Origin: Gentiana macrophylla
Lineage: Eukaryota > Streptophyta > Magnoliopsida > Gentianales > Gentianaceae
Direction: 5' to 3'
Length of the DNA: 64,000 nucleotides
Assembly: GCA_026214975.1 (NCBI GenBank)
Contig: JAOBSW010001088.1
Coordinates: forward strand, 1 to 64,000
A program made the translations under genes and the position numbers. Below are positions 10,876 to 22,444 of this stretch, piece by piece (position 1 is the first letter of the stretch; the number at the start of each line of letters is the position of its first letter). The notes under the pieces are model-generated. The model made no database searches. It saw nothing but the letters and a program-made list of their open reading frames with translations, and was not told the DNA's origin.

Positions 10876-13139
10876 TCAGCCCCTAGACAAACCTGAATAG
10901 AAATTCAACAAAGAAATATTATTAACAGTTGAGGGTCTGAATTCCAGAGGATTATTCCACCTTTCTGTACTACTATCTTCAGACCAACCCATTCTAACAT
11001 TTTCCACATCCAAACCATCAATATGTTCCATTATGAACCCAGCTGTGCTATGATTCACAAGCCCTCGGCATCCTGGACGGTAATCGACGGACCCGCCCAC
11101 GAAATTAGTCCATCTTCTGTACGTTAAATTCACATTCTCAAACTTCAAATTCCTCAAAATACCCCCTTTGGTCCCCGATAAAAACACGCCGTTCTCTGAT
11201 GTTGATGAGATGTTGATAAATCTAACATTAGAGATTGATCCTGCTTTTGAATCTCGATCCCTTCTGCAGCTTGTTACGTAGATTGGCTCCGCTCTTCCCC
11301 ACCATAATGGATCATAGTACCTTGTACTAATGTTTATGTTCGAAAAAGTTGCATCACTAACATTACCTGCACCATTAATTTTGTACTTAACATGATATGC
11401 AACAACAGAGGAAGTCTCTGTGGGTGATTCAAGTGTAAGGACTTTATCACAACGGATCTGCCAAATAATTGCCACGCAGTATAAGCAAACAAAACAGTTT
11501 TGTGTTTTTCTACACGCATAGTCATCCGACGGTCCGTTCTAATAGAGAGTCCCTACATCAGAATTTTCCGTCTCTTTGTGAGAACAACGGGGAATTCTAC
11601 TACTATTTAGTCTCTATAGCCAGGATATGCACGGGAAAGACGACGTTACTCAGTGGAGGTTCTTGTTTCGAGAGATCATGATGGGAGCTTGGTATTGGCG
11701 GAATCAGGGGTACATCAAACGAGCGTTCAACGCCCACCAATGGAGGTGTTCGTCTCACAGACAGTTCGGGCCAGGGAACTGAAAATAGCCTGGAATAGAT
11801 AGGGTTTCTACATTACATTTTTGAATTTATGTGGGGTTGCATAGGTGTTTGATTTGTTGGGCGTGTGTTGTACATATGTGTTTACATGAGTTTAATAAAG
11901 ATCCGGTTTACAACAAAAAGATATGATATATGGTATCAAACATGTTGGAAACAAGCCTATAACCAAAACAGGTCACCACTAACACACACAACGACACAGC
12001 ACGTGTCGTGTTTTGATTAGACGCCATTGGAATTTTTACTATTTTGGGGGAGGGAAGGGGAATCCAACTCTGGTTCTCACCAAGAAATGCAATGAAACTT
12101 TCCAGAAAAAAGGATGTGTACCTCCATCTCGGATTTGAAACGCAAGACCGCGATGGGATTCAACGATAGTAATGTTATCAAAGACCAAATTTTGAAATCA
12201 AACCAACTCGCACTTCCGAGTTTAATAGCTGAAGATTTGGTATGAATCCAGCAGTTTGTAGCAGTAAGATTGTAGAGAGGTCCATTTGAAGTCTTGGGAC
12301 AGATAGCATCATCACCGGTGTTAATGGTACAACCTGTGATGATTGTGTTGTTGGAATCCTCTATGTCTATACCATCATTGTTTGGTGAATTGAAGTTACC
12401 ATAAATAGAAACATCTTCCACTGTTGTATTCCCACACCTTACTATGTGTAAACTGCAAATTTATGTATTGAGAGCTTTGACATTGAAGATAATCTTGAAA
12501 ACTAAAAAAGAAAAGGATAACATGAAGACGCACCACCAATAAGCCGGTTCAATAAGGTTAACATTCCAAATTCTGACGTTGCGACAATTTATGAATCCCA
12601 CCAATCTCGGTCTACATTCATCGCCCAAACAAGTCCCCGTCTTGTTCCAGCTCACCATCACATTCTTCCTCTCATCAAACCTCTGCACAAACTTCAAGCC
12701 CTGTCCGTTGATCTCCCCGCCGCCGGTGATCCCTACATCGACCGCCGCCTCCGCCAGCACGACGTACTCATCTACCTCTTCTTTAGGGTAGTCTTCAATC
12801 TTGGTCCCACCATAAATCGTTATGCTTTCCCCACGCTCAGGATCACGGGATTTTAGGTATATGGTGGCTGTCAAGTATTTCCCGGCGGGAATATGACGGG
12901 CAAGGGTGGTTATTGGAGGCGGCGGCGGCGGAGCACGCGTTGATGGTGGATTGGATTGGGATTGTGTCGTAGTCAACCCCATTGCCGGTGGCGCCGAAAT
13001 CTTTAACGGAGACGGAGAGGGAACGGTTGGGTGATTGGATAATGTAGGGATGTGGTGAGGCGGCGTCTCGGGATTGGATGGAGGCTGAAAATAGAAGGAA
13101 CAGAGAGATTTTTAAGAGTGATTGGAATGGCATCTGCAT
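10876..13139 (-). CDS. GH28 polygalacturonase-like protein, three exons, frameshifted
   Basis: Exons: 13139-12534, 12452-12122 and 11366-10876. The introns of 81 bp (12533-12453) and 755 bp (12121-11367) both have GT...AG ends that restore codon phase (YW-C-LHIVR and RDGG-NVSD). The protein is about 475 aa: a hydrophobic signal peptide (from MPFQSLLKISLFLLF), VKDFGATGNG, PAGKYLTATIYLKS, the beta-helix, then NNDGIDIEDSNNT and NTGDDAI (the GH28 acidic catalytic motifs), and a C-terminus ending FYSGLSRG. GH28 enzymes hydrolyse pectin galacturonans in the cell wall; the signal peptide fits secretion. The family resembles plant At3g57790-type proteins, where TKSSAIKLGS replaces the GHG motif of classical enzymes. 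As read, frame is lost near 12890-12905, around 12847 and 12821 (a compensating pair), and near 12190. Exon 3 is intact. Upstream in-frame ATGs at 13151 and 13250 exist; I chose the start that opens the signal peptide. Confidence 0.85.
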
Positions 13140-13512
13140 CTTTGAGTACATCAATTTGCTGTTCTGCTGCTGCAGAGGATGAATATATGCTGCTATGAAA
13201 TCAATGTATAACATTACTAGTAAAATAATACAGCCCAAATTGGCAGCCATAAAAATTTGTATAGATGAAAGAAGATCAAAAATTGTGAAAACTGAGGCAA
13301 ACCCACAAATTTGCAGGCATAAAATGAATTCTTTCCATCTTGAAATTCCCAGTTACTCTTAGCTGAACATGGTTTGGGTGATCTAAAATAGGAGAATACA
13401 TAGAAAACCCTATTAGATTTTAGTTTTATCTGAACCAAAAGATACTACTCTACTCCGACCGGCCTAATGCTAGAAAAGAAACTAAAAACAAAACCACAAC
13501 AAAGGGGAAAAT

Positions 13513-13514
<2 letters not shown>

Positions 13515-13552
<38 letters not shown>
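13515..13552. repeat. Poly-A tract (38 A)
   Basis: An unbroken run of A on the plus strand in the promoter/5' region of the polygalacturonase gene. It could be a simple repeat or the tail of an unrecognised retroposed piece. Its length makes it unreliable in sequencing. Confidence 0.8.
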
Positions 13553-13555
<3 letters not shown>

Positions 13556-13639
13556 CATACAGAATTCACAAAAATATAATTTGCATATTTGGTAAAGAAA
13601 AAAAAAAGAAAAAGAAACTTGAAGGAGACCATACATGTT

Positions 13640-13767
13640 GTCTGTGCTGTGGCCGGATATTGGTGGTTCAGTAGAGGAACAGAGTCATTGTTGACTGATG
13701 CTGCTGGTGGCCGGAGGCGGAGGAGGTGTTCCGACAACGACTCTATTATGCTGATTGCTTTGCTCAA
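13640..13767 (-). CDS. Possible short first exon, unrecognised
   Basis: A minus-strand ATG opens about 43 codons of ordinary mixed composition (MSKAISIIESLSEHLLRL...) ending near a GTATGG donor-like site at about 13635. Beyond it the frame runs into a T-rich and poly-T sequence that is not protein-like. It lies about 500 bp upstream of the polygalacturonase start on the same strand, so it may be the first exon of a separate small gene or of that gene's 5' region. I do not recognise the protein. Confidence 0.25.
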
Positions 13768-13896
13768 GTGAGATAAGAAGAGCAGACAAAGAGAGCTTTG
13801 TGTGAGGAGGAAGAGCCGCCGTAGAAGTTCGGAGTGTGAAAGATGAACTAACTGTCACTCACTTCTATGTTCCACTTGGTATTCGGGAAAATTACA

Positions 13897-14096
13897 TTTT
13901 TTTTTTTTTTTGATGAGCAAGGGAAATTTTTTTTTCCTTTCCGTAAAGCCATCGATATCCGGAAAGAAACTAATCCGACTAATCAAGCTTCTGGCCCCAG
14001 CCGCACAGCAGAGCCTGACTTTATTCAGATGTAAGCGCCAATGCAAGAGCTTTTCATCATGACGCTCGTATGAGAATCGAACCGATAACCTCTCTC
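13897..14096 (-). mobile_element. SINE-like retroposon with TSD, 5' truncated
   Basis: On the minus strand it begins GAGAGAGGTTATCGG with a Pol III box B (GGTTCGATTCTC, 14083-14072) and runs about 185 bp to a 15-base poly-A tail (13911-13897). It is flanked by near-identical repeats: AAAATTACATTTT at 13888-13900 and AAAATACATTTTT at 14097-14109. These are a target-site duplication, the left copy overlapping the tail. Box A is missing, so the head is truncated and the copy is probably not transcribed by Pol III. Confidence 0.65.
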
Positions 14097-14161
14097 AAAA
14101 TACATTTTTAGTCCCTTATTTATTCAAATCACAAACAAACAAATTGTAATATTCTTTGGGG

Positions 14162-14760
14162 GTGATGAACCTCAAGAAACAATATTGTGACTCAACAACG
14201 ATGTCTAGCTGAAGGCGCGATGAGCATTCCCTACACGCCTAATTAAAGAATAAACAACGGAATTAAACCGTGCAACTTAGCCAAGTCGCCTTGGCGCCAA
14301 GCAACCGGTGTCGAAAAATCCTCCATAGACAATTAGCCTCTAGACACACGCCGAGCATTCACTTTCCAACTCCAATTGGTGGAACCCGAGACGCCCGCAT
14401 CCTCGAGAGCCAAATGATAAGCCGAGAAGCCGATAAAGCCATGTGACGTGATTCCAAAGGGAAACACGATCGAACGTGCCCGGTAACCTCCTATCAATCA
14501 GAGAGCTATGGATACCTAGTCCCAGAGAATCCAAACTAGTACGTAAGCTAAGAACACACAATGCTCGCTTACGACGATGATTCGTTCTTAAGGAAGTCTT
14601 CTTTGCAACAAAGAGAAAACTCACTCGCAAGTGATTGTTTAAGCCAAAATCAACTTAAAAGAAAATATTTCACTCAAAATTCAATGATAATTTGTATTCT
14701 GAAAAGTGTTGGTGATTGCCTTTGTATAGGCTACAAGATAGAAAGCTAATAATCTCTTAA
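14162..14760 (-). repeat. 3' LTR region of Gypsy element (boundaries approximate)
   Basis: The part 14530-14672 matches 18232-18375 (shared GTACGTA, AACACACAA, GCTCGC, AAGTGATTGTTTAAGCC, AAAAGAAAATATTT). The remainder, with AAGAATAAACAACGGAATTA and similar text, reads like LTR R/U5 sequence but has no partner in the window. Confidence 0.55.
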
Positions 14761-15239
14761 ACAACGTGAGAGAATTAAGCAAAATAAAACCTAAGCAAAC
14801 TAGCACAAACCGGCGCCATCTTGGTGGGCTATTTGTGACATCCAGCCCACCAAATATTTATTAAATAAGTCTAATGTAAAAATAATGAAAATCAGTCCAA
14901 TAACTGAAATAAATCATCCAAGCCCATTTTTGACTTCTTCAGCCCCATAGCATGATGGTGCATCTAGCTGGGCGGCTCTTCAATCTCCTTGGGTCGCCGT
15001 GATCCGTAAAAGTTTCCAACACTAAAGCATTCACACCTCTCGTGTTCTTTTTCGTTGGAGCTCGCCATCGGCCCATCTCTAATGACAAGATGATCCATGG
15101 GTCACAGAGAGCTAACGGGTCGTGAATCTCGCCAAGGATCGTATCAATCCCTCCCGGCCGCGGGCGATCTATCTCAGATCGTAAGGATTGTCAAAGCGGC
15201 ATCAAATCCGCAACATTAATGGTGTTTGGAATGCCCCAA

Positions 15240-16385
15240 TCATCCGGAATAGCAACCATGTACGCATTGTTGTTGACACGCCGAGCACTTCAAATGGTCC
15301 GTCTCCACGAGGATGTAGCTTTGATTTCCGTGTTTAGAAACCGCCTTTGCGAAAGTGAAGCCACACCCAATCACTAGGTTCAAAATCACCTCGGTGCGCC
15401 CTTGTTGGCTTGCTTCATGTACCACGCCTGCTTCATTCTCCACATTTTTCCTAGCATGCTCATGCAACTCTTTCACCATCTCAGCTTTCGCCTCGCCATT
15501 CAAGCTAGCATGCATACATGTGGGCAAATGAGCCAAAGAAAAAGGCATATCTGGGTTGAACCCATACACTACCTTAAAAGAGGTAAAACGAGTAGCAGAA
15601 TGCTTACAACGATTATATGCAAATTCAACAAATGGAAACCAGCTTTCCCAATTCTTTAAATTCTTTTGAATAACAATACGAAGCAATTGACCCAACACTC
15701 TATTAACAACCTCGGTTTGGCCATCCGTTTGGGGGTGATATGTAGTAGAATACAATAATTTAGTACCCAAATGCTGCCACAAAACTCTCCAAAAATGACT
15801 GATAAATTTCACATCGCAATCACTTTCAATAGTACGAGGCACACCATCTAAACGAACAATTTCTTTAAAAAATAAATCAGCAATATTAAATGCATCATTC
15901 GCTTTATTGCATGCAATAAAGTGTGTCATCTTTGAAAATTGACCCACAACCACAAAAATAGAATCGTTACCATGCTTAGAATGAGGTAAACCCAACACAA
16001 AGTCCATAGATAGATCAATCCAAGGTGACGTGAGGATAGGTAGTGACGTGTACACCGTGAGGGCTGATTTTGACTTAGCCGATTTGCCCCCAAGACAAGC
16101 ATCACAAATATGTGTAACATCACCTCTCATCCTAGGCCAATAGAAATGTGACTTAAGCATATCGAACATTTTAGTTACACCAAAATGACCCATAAAACCA
16201 CCACCATGTGCTTCACTTAACAAGTAATTGACGTAATGAACATCGGGGAATACACAAAGCATGCTCACGGTATAAAAATCCATCAATCCTAAAAATCTCT
16301 CCTCGGGCCGAGCCTCAAGAGTCGCGATATGGCTTAGCAAAGTCGGGATCAAAAGCATACAATTCCTTAATGAATTCAAAGCCAA
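15240..16385 (-). pseudogene. Gypsy integrase
   Basis: One open frame of 381 codons. It holds the H2C2 zinc-binding region (HGGGFMGHFG ... CDAC), the DDE core (first Asp in WIDLSMDFVLGLP, second in the IESDCDVKF stretch, Glu in TDGQTEVVNR), and the start of the C-terminal domain. The last 30 codons lose frame: the conserved PRGDGPFEVL text continues in another frame at about 15310-15280. Integrase joins element cDNA to the chromosome. It is the best-preserved gene of this element but has no RT partner in frame. Confidence 0.8.
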
Positions 16386-16642
16386 GAAATTTAGATTGCA
16401 TTGTAGTGATCAAAGTGTACCTACATGAGATAAGGCATCGCCTACAACGCGTTTTCTTGTCCCCTTTTATATTTAATCACATAAGGAAAAGACTCAAAAA
16501 ATTCCATCCACCGAACATGCCTCTTACTCAACTTACCCTGACCTTTAAGGTATTTAAGGTACTCGTGATCAGTGTGGATAATGAACTCCCTAGGCCGTAA
16601 GTAATGCTACCATGTTTGAAGACACCTAACTAAGGCATACAA

Positions 16643-17680
16643 CTATTTATCATAAGTGGCATAGTTTAATGGAGGGCCTTTCAATTTTTCACTATAATAA
16701 GCAATAGGCCGACTATCCTGAATAAGCACACCACCAACACCCACACCCGATGCATCACATTCAAGTTCAAAAGCTTTATTAAAATCGGGTAAAGCAAGTA
16801 TGGAGGCTGAAATTAAACAAGTTTTAAGATTTTCGAAGGACTCCCGTTGCTTTGGTCCCCAATAAAATGAGACGTTTTTCTTGACCAACTTGTTAAGTGG
16901 TGTCATATATGCTTCAAATCCTCGCACAAAGCCCTTACAAAATCTTGCTAATCCATGGAAACTACGAACTTCCGCAACCTTTTTTGGCTCGAGCCATTCT
17001 TGACAAATTTTGATTTTCTCTTGATCAACTTCAACACCCTGCGTGCACTCACAACAACACCAAGAAACACGACTCTATCCATGCAAAAGTACACTTTTTA
17101 AGGTTAGCGACAATCTACCATCACGAAGTGTTTCCAAAACATCTTAAGTGATCGACATGTTCCTCTAAGTTATGGCTATAAATCAAGATGTCATCAAAAT
17201 AAACAACCACAAACTTACCAACAAAGTCTCTAAGTACTTAATTCATTATACGCATAAATGTACTTAATCCAAAAGGCATTACAAGCCACTCATATAAACC
17301 AAATTTTGTTATAAATGTTGTTTTCCACTCATCACCCTCACGATACGCACTTGATGATTGCCACTTTCTAGATCAATTTTAGAAAATAATTGAGCACCAC
17401 AAAATTCATCAAGCATATCATCTAAACGAGGAATAGGATGACGATACCTTATAGTAATTTGATTTATGGCCCGACAATCCATGTACATTCTCCAACCACC
17501 ATCTTTCTTGGGCACCACAATCACCGGTACGGCACATGGACTCATAGATTCTTGTATCTTACCCTTTACCAACAGCTCCGTCACATGCCGTTGATTCTCT
17601 TTAGTCTCCTCCGGATTTGTACGATAGGCTGGTCGGCTGGGTAATGTAGAGCCCAGAATGAATTCAATTTGGTGATCCAC
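16643..17680 (-). pseudogene. Gypsy reverse transcriptase and RNase H
   Basis: RT begins around VIVVPKKDGGWRMYMDCRAIN (17530-17450) and runs through [16 protein letters not shown] (17390-17340). The catalytic YFDDILIYS box is read at 17201-17175 in another frame. The RNase H-like part (16927-16643) shows FYWGPKQRESFENLK and ELECDASGVGVGGVL, with the first catalytic Asp in CDAS. Two or more frameshifts and a stop separate the pieces, so no working polymerase is encoded as read. Confidence 0.8.
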
Positions 17681-18231
17681 GCCTCACAATGGTTGTAATC
17701 CACTAGGTTCCTCATTAGGAAAGAGCAAAGAAATTCTCGTGCAATGAAGACACTACAAAGACTAGGAAGAGAACTGTTACGCCAAAAATAAGCATAAAAC
17801 ATGGGAAGGGTGGGAAGGGGGTTCGGCCTCTCTCAGTAAATAAAGAGGATGGGTAGTGCCATCTTCAATAGCACGAATGACCTCACCAAAATTTTAGCGT
17901 AGAAGGATCCTAACACTCACTCTCCCTTTAGCTTCACCACTTTTTCTCCTCGGTTCTAATGGTGCCCTCCTCACGCTTAACTTTTTGACTTTATTTTCCT
18001 CGCACATGGTACTAAAGCTCTCTATCTTACCTTTTATTTTCAACTTTTATTTTCCCCTCTCGAGTTCGCACACCCTCTTTATTTTTCTCACCCGTCACAA
18101 CTCTTTCTTTTTCATTTTTCGACTTGACCTCTTTTCTATTTTGCCTCACAACTTCACGCCAACTTAAATTGATATTTATGAGCCTCTTCGGGATAATGCA
18201 AGGAGTGTAATGTTTTCCTCACAAATTGCTG

Positions 18232-18375
18232 CCAAACTAGTACGTAGGTTAAGAACACACAACGCTCGCTCACGACGCTGATTCGTTGTTAAGGATGTCT
18301 TCTCTACGACAAAGAGAAAACTCGCTCTCAAGTGATTGTTTAAGCCAAAATCGAGTTAAAAGAAAATATTTTGAA
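18232..18375 (-). repeat. Gypsy LTR fragment (partner of 14530-14672)
   Basis: About 140 bp in the same orientation as the left copy with many differences. The similarity stops abruptly at about 18375, where sequence of a gag-like ORF begins, so this is a truncated 5' LTR or a fragment inserted into another element. Confidence 0.6.
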
Positions 18376-18952
18376 TGGATTGTATATCTCAGAAGCGCCG
18401 GTATGGGGAACAAACTTGTCGATGTGCTTGTGGGGAAACCTTCTGCAATGAGGCGCATGTTGTTTTCACGCATCTCCTCAACATACTACATATGTACCCT
18501 AAGGGATAGGGTATAAGAGCTTGGTTGTCTTTGTTCCGCCCCCTCTCAGGGCCGCCCCTCGCCTGGTTTAGATAAGAAACTCTAGCTGCTCCTTTCCACA
18601 ACTCGTCTCGACCGCTTCTCACGTATCTCACGGGCTCGCGTTCTCTCCTTATATAAGCCTCGCATGTTAGGTGTGATGTCCTCGTCCGGCCTCGCCCCCG
18701 GTGGAAAGTATCCTCATACTCGCTTTCTCCGTGATGCGGTGCTTTTTCGACACGTGGCATGTTCGCTCCACGTGTAGGGCCTAGATTGCCCGCTTTAGAC
18801 GGTGTAGCAGGTGTCATGTTTTTCGTGCCAACAATGTTTGACTGGAGATATTTTGAAGATATTTCGAGTGGGATATGTCGGTCGGAAATAACTTCCCAAT
18901 TCAACTCAGCTTTCAATACAACCAAAAGTGTGTTTCCAAGTGGATTCAACAA
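18376..18952 (-). pseudogene. Gag-like fragment of a Gypsy element
   Basis: A minus-strand frame (18952 down to 18389, 187 codons) is charged and low in hydrophobics (HHGESEYEDTFHRGRGRTRT). An overlapping frame continues with MRENNMRLIAEGF, a short coiled-coil-like piece. This composition is typical of the N-terminal part of Gypsy gag, but no capsid domain is seen. It lies on the outer side of the LTR fragment, the wrong side for the pol at 15-17 kb, so it belongs to a different or rearranged element. Confidence 0.4.
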
Positions 18953-20295
18953 GCAAACGGTTTCCTTAATACTTGAAGAGTTGAATCGACCAAGAGTTTA
19001 TACCAACCTAGGAAAAATGATGGGCTCAGTAGAGAGCTATGGACACACCGTGAAGGTGTTTTTCGACTTTGAGGTGGATTAGGCTAGATGTAAGCCGATA
19101 TCCGTAGGAATCAAACTTGCTCCTTAAGAATCCGCAGCTTTCTTGATGAAAGCAATGGTTCGAGGGATGTATAAGAAACTAGATCTTTTGCTGATCAAAA
19201 GTAGGAGGTGCCTGCATCATCTTAGTAGCAACACCGTGAAACCGAATTTGTGTGGAGCAAATGATTCAAAGATGTTGAATGACAATGATTTTCCCGGTAA
19301 CAAAGCCAACTGATATAGTCGGATATACCAGTTTGTCAGAATAAGCTTATATCTTGTGAGAATATATGGCTGTTTACATGTGATTTCTCAGGTGAGAAGT
19401 GGTGGATATCAAGAACGCTGGTGGTCAGACTGATGCTTATGAAATGAACACAAGTGAGTCGACAAATTGATAGAGTAGCTCTGTGTATATTCGTTCTTGG
19501 ATTCCTTTCTATTACCATGTGTGCTCCTATATATATAGGCAATGACTAAGTAGTTTAGTCTAAATATGACAAGACACTAAAAGTATGTAATTAGAGACAA
19601 TTAGCTATGAGTTGACCAGACAGATGTTAGAGTGAGGTGGCGAGCAGCGGACTGGACAAGAGGTCGGACTCATATCTTCCTATGTCTTGTTGTCATCAGC
19701 ATGAAGTTTAGCCGGCCTGATTATATGGGTGACGTCCACCGTGTCCGAGATGTCGGGAATCGGGATGAGTCCGGCTTATTGATCATGGACTAACGGGATG
19801 GAGGCTCAAGATTCATTGTTGAGGCTTGGATTCGCCTCACCCAGTGCTCGGGTTCCATTCGGATCGGGTATATCAAGTATATGATGAAAGACCTATCATA
19901 TTCTTATATTTATTTTTAATGGAAACGTTGTACATGTAAAATGTATTATATATTTTCTTACGAGACATGAATATATTATAATCTTATAAATTGTTGCCTC
20001 CGGGTATAACTTAAAGGTAAAAGAGGAGAGATACTCGGTGATAATTTGTTTGAGTTGAGGTAAAAGTTCGATATCTCAGATCGACTTATTTTGAGGAAAA
20101 GAAAATATAGACATATTCTTTACATATTACATTGCGACAAATTTTAGTATTTTACAATACAACTGTTGTATGAAGGTTATACCAAATGACATGCATTACA
20201 ATATTTTATTTTTAACCTCTCACACACAATAAAAATATATTATGTGAAAAATGGTAAAAATAAAATGTTCTAATATACCGTTGCACCATAAAATC
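18953..20295. other. Intergenic, no gene recognised
   Basis: A plus-strand open stretch ends at 19080 with no family I know. A TATATATATAGG at about 19530 may be an old LTR TATA box, but no terminal repeats were found. The right part is AT-rich promoter-type DNA of the next gene. Confidence 0.4.
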
Positions 20296-20695
20296 TCTTG
20301 TTCAACAATTTTTTATTATATAATCATTCATTAAACTCCACCTCAAAGCATCTTTTAGACAACCTAGTAAATAAAAAAGGAAGAAAAAACAGAACATGGC
20401 TTCACATTAACGTGTTAAAATCCAGCCCAAAGACAGCGGCGAGATTGTTTCGTGTCTTCTTACTGCTTTCTCGCGCAAATATTCAAATAAATAAATCCAC
20501 CATAATAAACAAAACCCCCCAAAGTCGGCAATGTTTTCAACTTTCAACCCTCATTCCAGTTTGTTTATTCATCCTTCAAATCCCTTTTACTCTGCATAAT
20601 TTCATCAATTTGATTTATATATTCCTTCGATTCAAGATTTATTATCAAGAAGAAGATTAAAGCTCTGAGCTTTAAGAGCTAATCACAGAGTAAAA
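20296..20695 (+). promoter_or_regulatory. Promoter and 5' UTR region of the XXT5-like gene
   Basis: Pyrimidine-rich sequence upstream of the ATG, with a TATA-like TTATATAT at about 20615, about 80 bp before the start codon. The ATG context at 20696 (AAAATGGGT) is good for plants. The exact transcription start cannot be fixed from sequence alone. Confidence 0.35.
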
Positions 20696-22070
20696 ATGGG
20701 TAAAGAAGCTTCATTTACTCCTCAGAAACGAGGAGGAACACTTCCGACAACTTCCGCCGCCGTCAACGGCGGAGTAGTGGCCAAAGGAAGGATCCCAACT
20801 GGCCGGCAAATCAAGAAGACTTTGAGTAACATAAAGATCACTATATTATGTGGGTTCGTCACTCTGCTAGTCTTACGTGGAACTATTGGAATCGGCAATC
20901 TCGTTTCCTCCGAAGCAGATTCTCAAAACCAGCAAGTGTTTGAGGATATAAATCGGCTCCTCGCTGAGATCCGATCGGAAGATGACCTGAGAGACCCGAA
21001 TTCTCCACCGGGTACTGATGATGATTTTATTAATCCTAACAGGACCTATACTTTAGGTCCCAAAATTACGAACTGGGATGAGGAAAGAAAAGCATGGCTT
21101 TTGAAAAATCCTGAATTTCCTAGTGTTGTTAATGATAAAGCCCGGATTTTGCTTGTTACCGGGTCAACTCCAAACCCGTGTGATAACTCAATTGGGGATC
21201 ATTACTTACTCAAAGCTATCAAGAACAAAGTTGATTATTGTAGGATACACGGGATCGAAATCGTGTATAATATGGCTCATTTGGATACAGAAATGGCGGG
21301 TTATTGGGCTTAAATTGCCATTGATTAGGGGATTAATGCTTTCTCATCCAGAAGTAGAATGGATTTGGTGGATGGATAGTGATGCATTATTTACTGACAT
21401 GACATTCGAAATCCCGTTATTGAAGTATAAAGATCATAATTTAGTGATTCATGGGTACCCAGATTTGTTGTTTAATCAGAATTCTTGGATTGCTTTGAAT
21501 ACAGGTAGCTTTCTGTTTAGAAATTGTCAATGGTCATTAGATTTGTTGGATGCTTGGGCACCAATGGGACCTAAAGGTTCGATTCGTGAAGAAGCCGGTA
21601 AGATTTTGACAGCTAACTTAAAGGGCAGACCATCATTTGAAGCAGATGATCAATCTGCTTTAATATACTTATTGATATCAAAGAAAGACGAATGGATGGA
21701 AAAAGTGTTTGTCGAGAATTCGTATTTCTTGCATGGTTATTGGGCAGGTTTAGTAGATAGGTATGAAGAAATGCTTGAGAAGTATCATCCAGGTTTAGGT
21801 GATGAAAGATGGCCCTTTGTTACACATTTTGTAGGGTGTAAGCCTTGTGGAAGCTACGGCGATTATCCGGTTGAAAGGTGTTTGAAAAGCATGGAAAGGG
21901 CTTTTAATTTTGCAGATAATCAAGTCTTGAATTTGTATGGTTTTAGGCATAGAGGTTTGGTGAGTCCTAATTTGAAAAGGATCAGAAAGGAAAGTGATAA
22001 ACCATTGGTGTATGTAGATCAGTTTGATATTAGGCATTCAGCTCATCAAAGCAATGGATCTCAAAGCTAA
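20696..22070 (+). CDS. XXT5-like: Xyloglucan 6-xylosyltransferase, XXT5-like (GT34), one frameshift
   Basis: A single-exon gene of about 457 codons, the usual length for XXT5. A short Lys/Arg-rich cytosolic tail leads to a type II membrane anchor (residues 48-68, [18 protein letters not shown]), then the Golgi-lumenal GT34 catalytic domain. Seen motifs: [30 protein letters not shown] with the metal-binding DSD at 21375-21383, [45 protein letters not shown]34 enzymes add alpha-1,6-xylose from UDP-xylose to the glucan backbone of xyloglucan. The anchor sequence and the [10 protein letters not shown] segment look more like XXT5 than XXT1/2. One extra T in GGGCTTAAATTG (21310-21311) breaks the frame inside the conserved MAGYWAKLP stretch; everything else is intact in two frames. 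A single-base sequence error is the simplest reading; a real null allele is the alternative. Confidence 0.93.
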
Positions 22071-22444
22071 TGGGCATTTTCATGGAGTAGGTAATTTTTA
22101 CTTCATCCTTCAAATTTTAAGTCTTACTCTTTATTTTGTTTTATTTATGAACAAGTGAAATGATACAGGCACAACGGTTATACAACACACAATGTCATCC
22201 TTGATTATGATGTAATACCTATTGATTGTGTGATGTATGTCCACTCTAATCAAGGGCGTAAAAGTGTGTTATGTCATTCATCGTGGCACAAACCGTTGTG
22301 CTTGTATCTATACTTATTTGTTTTGTAGTTTTGTCTTTGATGTATTGATCTTAAGTAGTAACAAAGGCACTATTTAGTCCTGTGATACTGGCCTTCAGTA
22401 GTAAAGCTGGCTGATGCCTTAAAAAGGCAAATTGGACTGGAGCT

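Larger units (their letters stand above)
14162..18231 (-). mobile_element. Ty3/gypsy LTR retrotransposon, internally deleted
   Basis: Minus-strand coding in the order RT (17680-17160), RNase H (16927-16643), integrase (16385-15240), i.e. Gypsy order. An LTR segment at the left (14530-14672) is repeated at the right (18232-18375), bracketing pol. Only about 550 bp separates RT from the right LTR fragment, so gag and protease are missing or lost. Integrase style (YHPQTDGQTEVVNR, PRGDGPFEVL) is that of chromovirus-type Gypsy elements. Both outer boundaries are approximate. Confidence 0.75.

Noticed and set aside
11469..11681. 70-codon plus-strand ORF
   Set aside because: Lies in intron 2 of the polygalacturonase gene on the opposite strand, with no family resemblance.
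13450..13640. Minus-strand ORFs with long Phe runs
   Set aside because: They are translations of the poly-A tract at 13515-13552 and flanking T-rich sequence.
20298..20660. 120-codon plus-strand ORF before the XXT5-like gene
   Set aside because: AT-rich composition, no domain, and it overlaps the expected promoter and 5' UTR.
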